Shown piece after piece: positions 15,482-26,500 of a stretch of DNA of 44,684 bases. The translations under genes were made by a program, and so were the position numbers. The stretch spans positions 1 through 44,684 of the forward strand of contig CADAVI010000003.1 of the NCBI GenBank assembly GCA_902791295.1, written 5' to 3'. The notes under the pieces were generated by a model. It was not told the origin of the DNA, did not search any database, and worked only from the letters and a program-made list of their open reading frames with translations. This DNA is from an uncultured Bacteroidales bacterium (GTDB lineage Bacteria; Bacteroidota; Bacteroidia; Bacteroidales; Bacteroidaceae). The number at the start of each line of letters is the position of its first letter. Within the stretch, counting starts at the first letter, position 1.

Positions 15482-16993
15482 ATGAAGAAAATTAAGTTTT
15501 TCGCAGCAGCGCTCGGTCTCTTGACCTTTGCAGCCTGCTCCAACAGCGACGACGTCTTCACCGGCTCTGAAGACCTCGCAGCCGAGGCATTGCAGGACAA
15601 TGCCATCACCTTCGGTACGTACATGGGCCAGCAAGCACAGACGCGTGGTGGTCATGCAGGTGCTATGACGACTGACATTTTGAAGTATTATTCTTCGGCT
15701 AATGGCGAAGATGTTGGTTTTGGCGTGTTTGCTTACTGGACGGGTGAGAGTGGCGACCAGGATTATGAGGCAAAGAATGGTGCATCGTCAACCTTGGCTC
15801 CCAACTTCATGTATAACCAAAAGGTTCTTTGGAATGGAACTAAATGGGATTATCAGCCCGTAAAGTTTTGGCCAAATGACATTACTAATTCTGCTGTGGA
15901 CAATCCCAGCCCTACGGCTACTGGTTCTGACACCTATGGTGGTAAGGTAAGTTTCTTTGCCTATGCTCCTTATTATAGCGGTGCTGCTGATACAAAGGGA
16001 ATCACAGGTTTTAGTGATAAGACAGCAACAGGCGACCCCATTGTACATTATACTCTGGCAACCAACCAGAGTGAAATCGTTGATTTGCTTTGGGGTACCT
16101 GTGGAAATACGACTACAACAAATGTCGTAGGAACGACTAATGGTGGTGTTACAAGTGCGGCTTCTACATACGTTACCACTCCTATTGACCCCCGTTCGAC
16201 ATGGAAAGAGGATATTCTGAAAGGTTATACCATGAATGCCGACTTCACCAAGCAGTTGACCCAAGGTCAAGTAAAGTTTGCGTTTAAGCATGCTTTGGCT
16301 AAGGTTGGTGGAAATGAATCCGGAAATGGTCTTAAGATTATTGTTGATGTTGATGCAGAGGATGGTAGTGTCACGGGTGGAACTCTTCCCTCTGCAACCA
16401 AAGTAACAGTGAAGCAAATTTCGATTAAAGCCCGTTCAAAGAACAGTGCAGATAAATACTTGAAGAATACCGGTGCAAAAGGTGATTTGAATCTTGCTAC
16501 GGGTAAGTGGACCCTCACAGGAGAAGTGACTGACACAAAGACTGATGCAGCTGAAGTTTCTTACACGCTTCCCGGTGCTGGCAGCACATTGAATACGTCT
16601 ATTGCAGACGTGACTTCACCTGCCAATTGGGCAGCAATTCCTGAAGGTGTTTTGACGACTGCCAAGAATGTTTTTGCAACAGAAGCTCAGCCTTTGGTAT
16701 TCATTCCTGGTACGAAGCCTGAATTGGATGTTGAGATTGAATATGTAGTTTACACTCAGGATGCCGAGCTTAGCGCCGGTTGGAGTAAGGTAACTCAAAA
16801 GATAAAGAGAACTGTAGAATTTGGCTCTGCTGTTCAGTTGAATAAATTCTACAACGTTACTCTTCATCTTGGTTTGACCAGTGTTAAATTTGATGCAACA
16901 GTTGATGCTTGGGATGCAGGTGATGTAGGTGGCGCAAGTTCAGAAGGTGTAGTTGTTAATCTTCCCGTTAACGTTAAGACTGTTGCTCCCTAA
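15482..16993 (+). CDS. Fimbrillin-family lipoprotein, probable major pilus subunit (fimbrillin 1)
   Basis: The 503-residue precursor has a lipoprotein signal (MKKIKFFAAALGLLTFAAC, Cys19) and an arginine at residue 55 (AQTRGGHAG), where FimA/Mfa1-type precursors are cut by an Arg-specific protease before assembly. Fimbrillin marks are GVFAYWTG, LAPNFMYNQ, YQPVKFWPND, VSFFAYAPYY and VDLLWGT. Position directly after the DUF5119 anchor gene and before a strong terminator fits the main shaft subunit. Base composition changes sharply: the first about 160 bp are near 60% GC like the neighbours, while the rest is near 45% by hand count of sample lines. The N-terminal signal and the mature part therefore seem to have different histories. 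The third fimbrillin (38513) is a close relative. Confidence 0.88.
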   Translation: MKKIKFFAAALGLLTFAACSNSDDVFTGSEDLAAEALQDNAITFGTYMGQQAQTRGGHAGAMTTDILKYYSSANGEDVGFGVFAYWTGESGDQDYEAKNGASSTLAPNFMYNQKVLWNGTKWDYQPVKFWPNDITNSAVDNPSPTATGSDTYGGKVSFFAYAPYYSGAADTKGITGFSDKTATGDPIVHYTLATNQSEIVDLLWGTCGNTTTTNVVGTTNGGVTSAASTYVTTPIDPRSTWKEDILKGYTMNADFTKQLTQGQVKFAFKHALAKVGGNESGNGLKIIVDVDAEDGSVTGGTLPSATKVTVKQISIKARSKNSADKYLKNTGAKGDLNLATGKWTLTGEVTDTKTDAAEVSYTLPGAGSTLNTSIADVTSPANWAAIPEGVLTTAKNVFATEAQPLVFIPGTKPELDVEIEYVVYTQDAELSAGWSKVTQKIKRTVEFGSAVQLNKFYNVTLHLGLTSVKFDATVDAWDAGDVGGASSEGVVVNLPVNVKTVAP

Positions 16994-17022
16994 CCTCCTT
17001 CCCGGAACATTATAATCCAATT

Positions 17023-17056
17023 GCCGGAGCCCTTTTGGGCTTCGGCTTTTTTTTTT
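17023..17056 (+). terminator. Rho-independent terminator after fimbrillin 1
   Basis: A 10-bp stem GCCGGAGCCC / GGGCTTCGGC (17023-17032 with 17037-17046, one G-T pair), TTTT loop and ten T (17047-17056). It separates the first pilus operon from the giant-gene operon. Confidence 0.95.
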
Positions 17057-17091
17057 GCGTTTTTTTTACGTTTTCTTAATGCGCCTTTTTC

Positions 17092-17174
17092 TGCTCTCTG
17101 ACTATCGCGCATTTTTTCTCTAACTGGCGCGTAAATTTTCTCTAACTAACGCGTAAATTTTCTATAACTAAGCG
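17092..17174 (+). repeat. Four tandem 22-bp degenerate repeats (family A)
   Basis: Copies begin at 17092, 17114, 17136 and 17158, exactly 22 bp apart. The best core is TTTTCTCTAACTAACGCG (17136-17153); the copy at 17114 differs at two positions, that at 17158 by a substitution and a missing base, and that at 17092 is more diverged. Lies between the fimbrillin 1 terminator and the giant-gene promoter. Confidence 0.8.
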
Positions 17175-17262
17175 AAAAAACAGGCGTATTGCCTAATGCA
17201 TTGGCTAAGTATTGATAAAATTTTTACAAAGCGGTTTCGGCAGAAACGGCACCCCAAAAAGT

Positions 17263-17324
17263 TGGCTCGACTCAAACGATAAAATGGCTCGACTCAAACG
17301 ATCGATTGAGTCGGCTCACCCGAT
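17263..17324 (+). repeat. Three tandem 22-bp repeats (family B)
   Basis: TGGCTCGACTCAAACGAT occurs identically at 17263-17280 and 17285-17302; a third copy at 17307-17324 matches at 13 of 18 positions. The period is again exactly 22 bp, though the sequence is unrelated to family A. The last copy begins about 120 bp before the promoter. The rest of the 529-bp gap between fimbrillin 1 and the giant gene (16994-17522) holds the terminator, family A, an imperfect hairpin near 17231-17250, the promoter and the leader; I see no gene. Confidence 0.75.
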
Positions 17325-17427
17325 TTCGGGCCCTAATTCATCTATAGCTTAGGACTACACCTTTTTTTTGAGAAAAGTGTTGGCTGTATGCAACATTAAA
17401 GCATAATTCATAAAAAATGCAAAAATA

Positions 17428-17459
17428 TTTGGCTATGTGGGGAAAACGTCGTAACTTTG
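17428..17459 (+). promoter_or_regulatory. Promoter of the giant-protein operon
   Basis: TTTG (17428-17431), a 20-bp spacer and TAACTTTG (17452-17459) make a near-ideal Bacteroidetes promoter. Transcription should begin near 17466, 57 nt before the first in-frame ATG. I see no other promoter of this quality until 43255, so it may serve four genes. Confidence 0.85.
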
Positions 17460-17470
17460 CACAATTAAAA

Positions 17471-17502
17471 GTACGTGTGCGCACGCGACGAGCACACACG
17501 CG
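17471..17502 (+). other. Alternating purine-pyrimidine tracts in the giant-gene leader
   Basis: GTACGTGTGCGCACGCG (17471-17487) alternates purine and pyrimidine without a break, and GCACACACGCG (17492-17502) does so again. These lie in the first transcribed bases. Such tracts can adopt Z-DNA, and the RNA can form a hairpin (CGTG-TGCG-CACG). A second ATG at 17510 opens a 41-codon frame overlapping the giant gene's start; this is probably not used. Confidence 0.5.
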
Positions 17503-17522
17503 ATACGTGATGAAGACGAAAT

Positions 17523-20500
17523 GTGAGGCTTATGATGAACAACAACACTACCACAAACAACGATACAACCGCCGCCACAACAGAAGAAGAATCAACCCTC
17601 GCGACAGTCCGTCGCTGTCGCGCATCGCAAGATAAAAAGACCTACGGCGTGGGACGCAGGATGAGCGACCGCCTCTCCGCTCTCCGGAGCAAGATGACGG
17701 CAACGCTCGTGCTGTTTTTCTGCGCCGTGTGGAACGTAGCGCAAGCGGCGGACGTGCAATTCATCATCGTCAACAACAAAGGCAAGCAGGCGTTCAACTA
17801 TACGCTGAGCACTCCTTCAACCTATGCCGTCGATGCTAAGGCCAGGAGCATCTTTGCCGAGAACTTCCGTTTCTACACTTCTTTAGAGGGTGCCGTCGCG
17901 GATGCCGGCGGAAGTCCTGAGGGAACGAGCCTCAGCGGTTCGGGCCCGTTCTACGTGCGCTACGATGCCAAGAGCACCCGCGTGGGCAGCAACAGCAGCA
18001 AGAAATACCTGATACGCTGCCGTAACCGCGCCGGCCTGTGGTGGTATATCTACTTCGACAACTCCGACAGAAAACTGAAGATGACCACCCAGCTTGAGGG
18101 TGGCAGCGACATAGAGCAGTTCCTCTGGCAGTTTGACGACGGCGGCGACCCCTACGACGTATATATCACCAGCGACTATGCCGACGCGACCGTGTCGGGC
18201 GGTGCGGTGAGTGTATCCGCTGTGAGCACCAGCAACAAGGTGCCCTACGTCACCTATCAGGCGCAGATTGCCTCCGGCAGCTACGACCAGTCGGCCAAAA
18301 GCGGCTTCACCATGCAGTCGTTCTTCTTCACGCAGGGAACAAATACCAGTACCTACAATTACGGCAGCGAATGGAGCAGCATCTGGAGCAACTCCGTACA
18401 GCTCGTGGGCGCTTATAACGGCATCACCTACAACTACCGCAACGGCTATAATAATAGTAGCAGCGGTTTCGAAGACAAAATGCCCTACTACCTTTGTGCG
18501 AATGGCAATCCCAATGCCAGCGGGGCGATGTCGAACGGTTACCAGTGGCATTGCTTCCGTTCGTGGCGTTGTGAGGACACCTCTACGAACAATGTCTCGC
18601 AGATACAGGTGGTGAGTGACTTCGCCCTGTTCCACGTGGTGAACAAGTCGGGCGACATTGCCATTTCCAAATTGGATGAAACCCCATCCTCCACACTGAC
18701 CCTCCCCACCGACATCAAGTCGCCCTATATTGACAACAGCAACTACAAGTTCTTCAACACGAAAGAAGAAGCAGCGGCCTACAGCAGCGCAACCACCTTA
18801 GGCGAAAGGGAAACGGCGGCGGCAGCGGCCATCACCACACTCGCGGAGGTTACCAACAATACGGTGTATGTGGGCTACTACTACGACAAGTCTGCAAAAC
18901 CTGCCGAACTTCCCGCTCTCGACGGCAGCAGCTGGTACCGCATACTCGACCGCTACGGCAATGCCGACAACTATATGTACAGCAAGCTGAACAACAACGG
19001 CAGGGCCGACAACAGCTCTATCTGTAACAGCACCACCGAGATGACAGGCTCGTTCACCGACGACTACCACCTGTGGAAGCTCACCGGCGACGACCCCTAC
19101 GCCATATACCTCTCCAACAAGTGGATGAACGAGAACAAGGGCAGCGACTCCGACATGCCCATCCGCTACGGTGGTATCTCCCAGGGATGGTTCCGCCCGA
19201 TGTCGGGCTACTATACGACGGGTTATACCATGATGTTGCTCGGCTACGACGCGACCTACGTGAACATGGCCGTCGTCAGCGAAGCCTACCGCATCAGCGA
19301 CTATGAGTACCTGTACTTCTTCGGTGCCAACGGCTCTAACGGCAGTACCAACGTACAGTTCATGCGCAACCAGAATACCACGTCGAACCTCTACAAGACC
19401 GACCGCGCCGCCGCCGCCCTGCTGAAGTTCATCGAAATACCCTCGTTCACCTATCATGTCACGACCCCGTCGGGTACAGAGCTGACATGCAAGGTGAGCT
19501 ACGATCTCAGCACGGTCACTGACCTCTCCATGCCCACAGAGCTGCAGCGCAAGTACATCAGCAGCTACACGTTCCATCCTACTCAGGCAGACGCAGAGGA
19601 GGGCACCAATGCGATGACCACCTGCGAAGAGGCGATAGCCGCCTGCACCCACGACAGCGACGGCTACCACATCTACGTGAAATATACGGTAGATACCGCC
19701 AACCTGCCGTTCACCATCAGCACCGACTATGCCCACGCCACGTGGTACCGCATGAAGGCGGAGTCGTCGGCCAATCCTGGCGTCTATGCCTATACGCGCC
19801 TGAGCGACAGCCATGCGGACTACGGCATCGGCGTGCTGGAGGCGGCAGACGCCCTTGAGAGTCAATACTATACCCACTCCTTCCAGTATGCCTTCTTCGG
19901 CGACCCCTACGAGTTGCGCGTGATGAACCGCGAGGCCGGCAACGGCGTCTGGCTCGGCGTGCCCGCCGGTGCGGCCAACCTCACGCCCATCACCTCGCAG
20001 ACGGAGGGCAACATGGTGACATGGGAAATCTGCGACAACACGCCTCTGAGCGACAACGGCATGACCGCCGGCGCGGGGGAGTTCGTGCTGCGCGCCTTCG
20101 GCACGGAGGCCAACCCCATCTATGCCGGTTTTGCCAACGGTCATGCGCTCTACTACACCATCCCGATGGGTCTGCAGGTGACGCCGCTGCCCGAGCGCAC
20201 CTACAACATCCACTTTGTGGACAACAGCAGTCGCATCGCCATCAGCAAAAGCGGCGTGACGGCGCCTGTGGAGATGGCGCTCACCTACGACCTGCTGAAG
20301 GACGTGGCTCCCGCCATCGTGAGCCCCTACATCCAGGGCGAGACGCTGACGGGCTACACCAGCGCCGTGGAGTCCGGCACGCTGGGTTCGCGCAAGACCT
20401 ACAACATCTTCGGCGCCGTCACCGAGTTGCCCTTCGTGGCGACAGACCCCGTGGGCGGCACCGACATCTACATCCGCTACACCACCGACCACCTCATGGA

Positions 20501-23500
20501 GAAATTCCTCCACCTGCGCGGTCGCCGCACCTTCAACGTGCGTGTCAACGGTGACTATATCTACGCCGACGGCAGCAGCGTGCTCCACAAAGCTTCGCCC
20601 ACGGAGTCGGAACTCGAACAGCACAAATATCTGTGGTACTTCATCGGCGAAGACCCCTACGCCGTTGAGGTGAAGGACGCGGGGACGGACAAGTATCTCG
20701 TGCACCCCGTCAGCGCCGGTGTGGCCTCCGCAGGCGCCGTGAGCCTGGGTGAGGAGTCGGCGCCCAGCCACTTCATCATGATGAGCGGCAGCGCGGAGGG
20801 CAACGCGTCGCAGGAGCAGATAGAGCTGGTGGCCGCCTGCGGCAACGACGTCTCCACGGCCATGTTCAGCATCGGCCGTAGCGATGACCTCCAAAGCTAC
20901 AGCAACGCCACCTACGCTAAGGGTTCGCCAGAGTTGCAATGGCTCATCACGCTGAGCCGCGTGCCCACCCGTTACCACATCATCGACCGCTCGGGCAAGA
21001 TTATCATCGAGGCCGACGACGACAGCGGCGAGTTGCGGGTGCCCACCGAGTGGCAGAGCCCACTCGTGTCGCAATATCATTTCTACCAGTTGAGTGACTT
21101 CGATGTCGATGTCGACACCTACACGCTGAAGGGCGGCGCCACGGAGTTGCTCAACCCCGTGGATGCCCCCGTTGAGGGCGGACGCGGACAGGTCTATGTC
21201 ACCTACGACGTGCGCAACGAGAGTATGTTCTCCAAGCGCAACGCCACCACGGGCGTGGCCGAGCGTGCCGACGGCGGAGGCGGTGCGCCGCCCACCTATC
21301 TGCTGAAGTTCCTCAGGGGCCAGAGTATCCACCAGGAGGACGGCAAGGACGGCATCATAGCCGACAAGAAACCGGCCTTCTATCCCTACAACAACGGTGA
21401 TGCCAACCTCTACATCTACGGTGAGGAGCAATGGCAGGCGCAGACGAGCGCCGCAGCCGCCACCCGCACGCGCTGGCTGTGGTATGTGGAGAGCCGGACG
21501 ATGGACCCCTACCACGTGAAGCTCTCGTCATATCAGACACAGACCACCACCACCGAAGGCTCCACCACCAAAAATCATCACGCCTATCTGCGCACCTACG
21601 TGCCCAAGACCGATAACGCCGGCACGACCTCCTACGGGCAGATTGTGACGGGCGTGGTGACGGACAATCCCGAGGCTGTCACAGCCGGCGCCCTGCCTAC
21701 GGAATACATGATATTGGGCACCGCCGGCCACGGCCGCCTCGTGACGGTGGACAAGGTGGCCATAGACCTCAACAGCGACGGCGACACCGACGATGAGGGC
21801 GAGAACGAGCGCCGCCAGGTGAAGAGCTTCGAGCAGTATTGGAAGAACAGCCCCACGGGTCAGAACGTGATTACGAAGGCTAGCCTGACGCGTGTGACGG
21901 GCGAGGATGACATAACTAAGACCAACGACGAGAATCCTCATCCCACCGGCGCCCAGCGCACCGCCCTGGCCGCCGAGACTACAAAAAAGGACGCCTGGCA
22001 CGCCTACTACGCCTGGGCCAACAGCGCACCCTGGGACTACCGCGTGGTGGACGGCAAACACGTGACCTCCAAATACTTCGCCTACCGGGAGCACTGGTTC
22101 CAGACGGTTAATATGTGGGTGAATAATGAGAACGAGACGGACGCCGGCACCTTCACCCTCGTGGAGACCGACCTCGACCCGGCGATGGTGCTGCTCGACC
22201 TGCACGGCTGGGAGGTGATGCGCAAGACGCTGCCCGCCAAGCTCGACGGCTCGCAAAGCAGCCGCCTGGACGCCATCGCGCCCTACAACAGCCCGATGGT
22301 CAAGACCTACCATTTCTGGGTCAATGCCGAGAAGGTGGCCAACTTCCGTCGCTACGTGGTGAAGGAGCCTCTCACCGTGGGCGGTGTGCCCTATACCTCC
22401 AACAGTCTGACCTCGCTGCCCACCAGCGCCGACAACACCACCGACGCCAACGGGCGTCTGGTCGATCTCTATGTCACCTACGATGTGGATTCCCTCTACG
22501 CACGCACCTACTCGCTCTCGGCCGACGATGTGTCGATGTCGGGCAACGAGGCCGTCATCAAGGACGGTGTGACGCCCGCCAGCACCTTCATCATCCGGCA
22601 GGACGGGCGGGCCCTCACCACAGCCAATGGCTCCTCGCTCTCGTTCAAGGATATCCCCACCAGTTACGCTGCCGCTGTGGCCGACAGGAATTCGCTCTGG
22701 TATCTGCGCCCCAACTTCAACATCGACCGCGAGATGGGCATCAAGTATCTCGGTGAGGAGGGCGCCCCAGACGACGCCCACTCCAAGACGCGCGCCGACC
22801 GCGAGGCGGAGCTCTTCGCCGCCGGCAAGAACGGCTTCGACCCCTACAACCTGCAGATACAGAGCGTGGCCTATCCCTCGCGCTACGTCACCTCGTCGGC
22901 CACCTCGGCCACGCTGACCGACGGCGCATGGACGGGATCCGGCGGCACGCTGTCGCTCCAGGCGCAGACGGTGCGCTTCACGCCCGTGGGCTACGACCAG
23001 GTGTATCACAACGTGACGAACGCTACCTTCATGGCCGTGCAGGACGCCAACGGCAACCTGCGCCTCATGCCGCGCTTCGACCAGACCCACGTGGTGTATC
23101 TCTTCGCCACGCTGGAGACGCCCGAGGCTGCAGTCGCCGCCGGCACGGAGACCGGCGGACAGACCACCATGCTGGCCCTCCCGGCCAAATACACCTACCA
23201 CATCGTCAACAAGAGCGCCAAGGTGGCGCAAACCTACGTCGAGACTTCCTACAACAATTTCTTCCCCACATACCCCGATGCGGTCCATGCGCCCTACAAG
23301 CCCGCCATCCCCGCCGAGCTGAAGGCCTACGGTGCGACGAATTTCCGCTACTACGACGTCGCCTCGCTCGACGCCGAGTCGTATGCCCGCAAGGTGTATC
23401 GCCTGTCCAGCTATCCTCTGCCCGTGCCCCTGTCGAAGTATGCCGCAAGGGGAGGGGAGGCCGACCTCTATGTGTTCTACGACGTCAACGAGACGGAAAT

Positions 23501-26500
23501 CACCTCAAAAGGTTTCGACGGCTCAAAGATGTATAACGCCAGCTTCGCCGACGCCGCCAACTACCTTATATACAACAGCGGCTCGATGGGACAGACGGCT
23601 TCGCTGACGGACGCCAAGAACGCCGACAACATCTGGCGCTTCGTGGCCAACGGCGGCGACCCCTACGACGTCAGGCTCTACAGCTTCCGCAACGGCGACG
23701 TGGCGATGGGTGTCTCGGCCTATGACGCCGTGCCCACCACGACGGGGACGCAGACGCGGCAGACCTTCATCATCACTGAGCAGAATGCTTCCGCCGACAG
23801 GTTCCGCCTGCAGTTGACCAATAGCAACAGCTACGAGAGCACCGGCACCAACCAATGGGCCTACCTGCAGGCCGACGGCACGGCGGCCGTGAAGGTGTCG
23901 CAGTCGGCAGCGGCATCGGTGAAGCTCCACAGCGTGAGCCTCGACATCACCTACAAGCTCTACGACCTCTCGGGCATGCTCGCCCTGCAGGGCACCGTGA
24001 CCGACGTGACCGACGTGGCACCCTCGCTGCCGGACTTCATGAGGAGCCCCCTCGTGAAGCAATACTACTACTGGCAGGACGAGCACATGTCCAAGCCCAT
24101 CACCACGCTCTCGGGTGTGGTGGACAACACGGTGTATGTCAGCTACCTGCCCTACACGCCGGAGGAGGTGGCGTTGAAGTTGGACGGTTCTGCGCTCTAC
24201 ACCATGCACACGAAGAGCCTGCCGGAAACGCTCTTCTGTCCCACTTCGCCCATAGTCGCTCCCACTTATGTGAGTCGGCGCGACAACTACTACGAGCTGC
24301 AGCTTCTCGGTCGCACTATCAACGGGCAATACGACCCCTACGACGTTGCCGTTTACAGTCCCAGTCAAAACCGTTATTGGGGCGGAAATGTCTGGAACGA
24401 CAAAAACAACCGCACGGGGGGAATCAGGTGGGATCAGACCAATGCATACAAGCGTTTCGCCATTCTCGACGGTTCTGCAGCCGAGGGCATCGACTATGTG
24501 CAGATGGTGCAGCGCAAGGTGAACGGATCGACTTACTATCCCGACCACACCGATGCATTCACTTACCTTTATGTCAACGCAAGCAATGAGCTCTGCGACG
24601 GTCAGGGGACGGGCTACAGCCATCTGGCCAACGACAGTCAGCTGCACTGCTTCCAGCAGGCATACGTGTACCACGTGCTGAATATGAGCGGGAACGAGGC
24701 CGTGAGTGCCATTGAACCGCGCATCGTGAAGCCTGACATCACAGCTCCTGTTTTGCCAGAGGTGGTGCAGAGTCCTGTCGTCAAGCGTTATCACTTTTAC
24801 GATGTGAGCAGTTTTGATGTGAGCGGCGACGGAGTTTATACGCTCAAGATTGGTGCCAAGGAACTGAGTCACGTGTCCGACGCTACCACACAGGATATCT
24901 ATGTCGTATATACAGCGGCTGATCTCGACCGGAGTTACGGTCTTGACGGCTCGAAGGCGTACAACATCATCTTTGCCCCGGACGAATTCACTCAGGATGG
25001 TGTGACGCAGACGCTGAACTCCTATTTCGGCTATGACACAGGATTGAAATACTATGATAAGAACACGCAGCATGAGACAATTAGTGAGACAAACAAGTTC
25101 CAGGTGACAGGTTCTTACTACGCCGACCCGTCTGCGGGCGCAATGGCATCACAGTTTGTCGTGGTACACTCAGACGGGGAGAAGGGGACAGACAAAGGCT
25201 CCGATGCCTCACGATGGGATAAAAAATACATAGTAGAACCCGAACTGACCGAAGAACAGAAGGAAAGCGACAAATATCTGTGGGTGTTCACCGGTAATGA
25301 CCCGTACAATCTGCAGGTGCACAACCAGAGCGACCCCTCCAAATATATCTACCGTAACGGAGACCGCGGCGGTTACACCGTGGGACTCACATTGGGCACA
25401 ACGACCAATACCCAGCGCGGCACCTTCATGCTCATGGGGCGCGGCACGGGCGATGCCACGCGCTACAACCTCATGGCACCCGGAAATATGACCGGTGGCA
25501 ATGCACCCTATAGTTTCCAGTACATCGGACGAAGCTACCACAGCAATGTGCATCGCAACGCCCGTCGTGGCGTCGTATTGCAAGGTTTCCACGAGTGGGG
25601 ATGGAGCTACCAGTATTACGAACAGTTGGTGTCAGTGAAACTGGTGCCTCAAAAGCTTTGTAAGGTGACCTACGTGGTCATGAACAAAAGCAGCCATGAA
25701 GCCATCCGCTATAAGGTGGAGCAGACAAGTGGCATGGCGCCGAACCTGCCGGCGGCCGTGCGAAGCCCGTATGCGAAGGACTTTAGGTATTGGACTGATG
25801 AGGCTTGTACGTCGCCGGCCGGTGAAATCACGGCGGATGCCGTCATCTACGTGACCTACGAGGTGGACAACGAGGCGCTGACGGCGGCGGGCATCGCACT
25901 CGATGGCGCCACGCCCTACAACATACGGGCCAACAGGCAGTATTTCCACAACAATGCGGACGCCCTGCTGGGTGAACTGTCCCCGTCGAACCTCGACGAT
26001 ACCGAATATGAGTGGTACCTCGGCGGCAACGACCCCTACGACGTGCGGATAGGGAGCAAGGCACGCGCCGGCAAATACATCGAGCGCGCCGCCTACGACA
26101 ACACGGCCAGCCTCAGCGGCCTGGGCACGCTCCTGACGCACAGCGCTGGCCACGACGTGCCGGCCTTCATCCTGATGAACGGACGGCCCGGCAGCTTCGA
26201 ACTGATGGCCGCCACGGCGGAGAAGACCGATGCCGCCGCCGCACTCCCTGCAGAGATAAAGAACCGCCTGAGCTATCTGGGCTACGACGGCGGTCCGGCC
26301 CTGCTGGGCGTGGGGGGCGACGATGCCAATCCCGTTTATCAGAGCGGCATGAACGCCTTGCAGATAGTGCTGCGCCGCCCCGTCTCCAAGACCACCTACC
26401 ACATCATGAACCTCAGCGGAGCGGAAGCCGTGCAGTATGCCGAGCACCAGAGCGCGGGCAGCAAGCCCTCCGTGCCCGAGGCCATACGGAGCCCCTTCGC

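Noticed and set aside
17092..17324. CRISPR array
   Set aside because: Units are 22 bp and contiguous or nearly so, without unique spacers of 30 or more bases, and no cas genes are in the window.
17060..17520. Invertible promoter for phase variation of the giant operon
   Set aside because: I found no pair of long inverted repeats flanking the promoter and no recombinase gene; the repeats present are direct.
17417..17635. A 72-codon frame overlapping the giant gene start
   Set aside because: It begins upstream of the promoter -7 box and its Arg/His-rich product is what an out-of-frame reading of the Asn/Thr-rich stretch gives. The inner ATG at 17510 remains a weak uORF possibility only.
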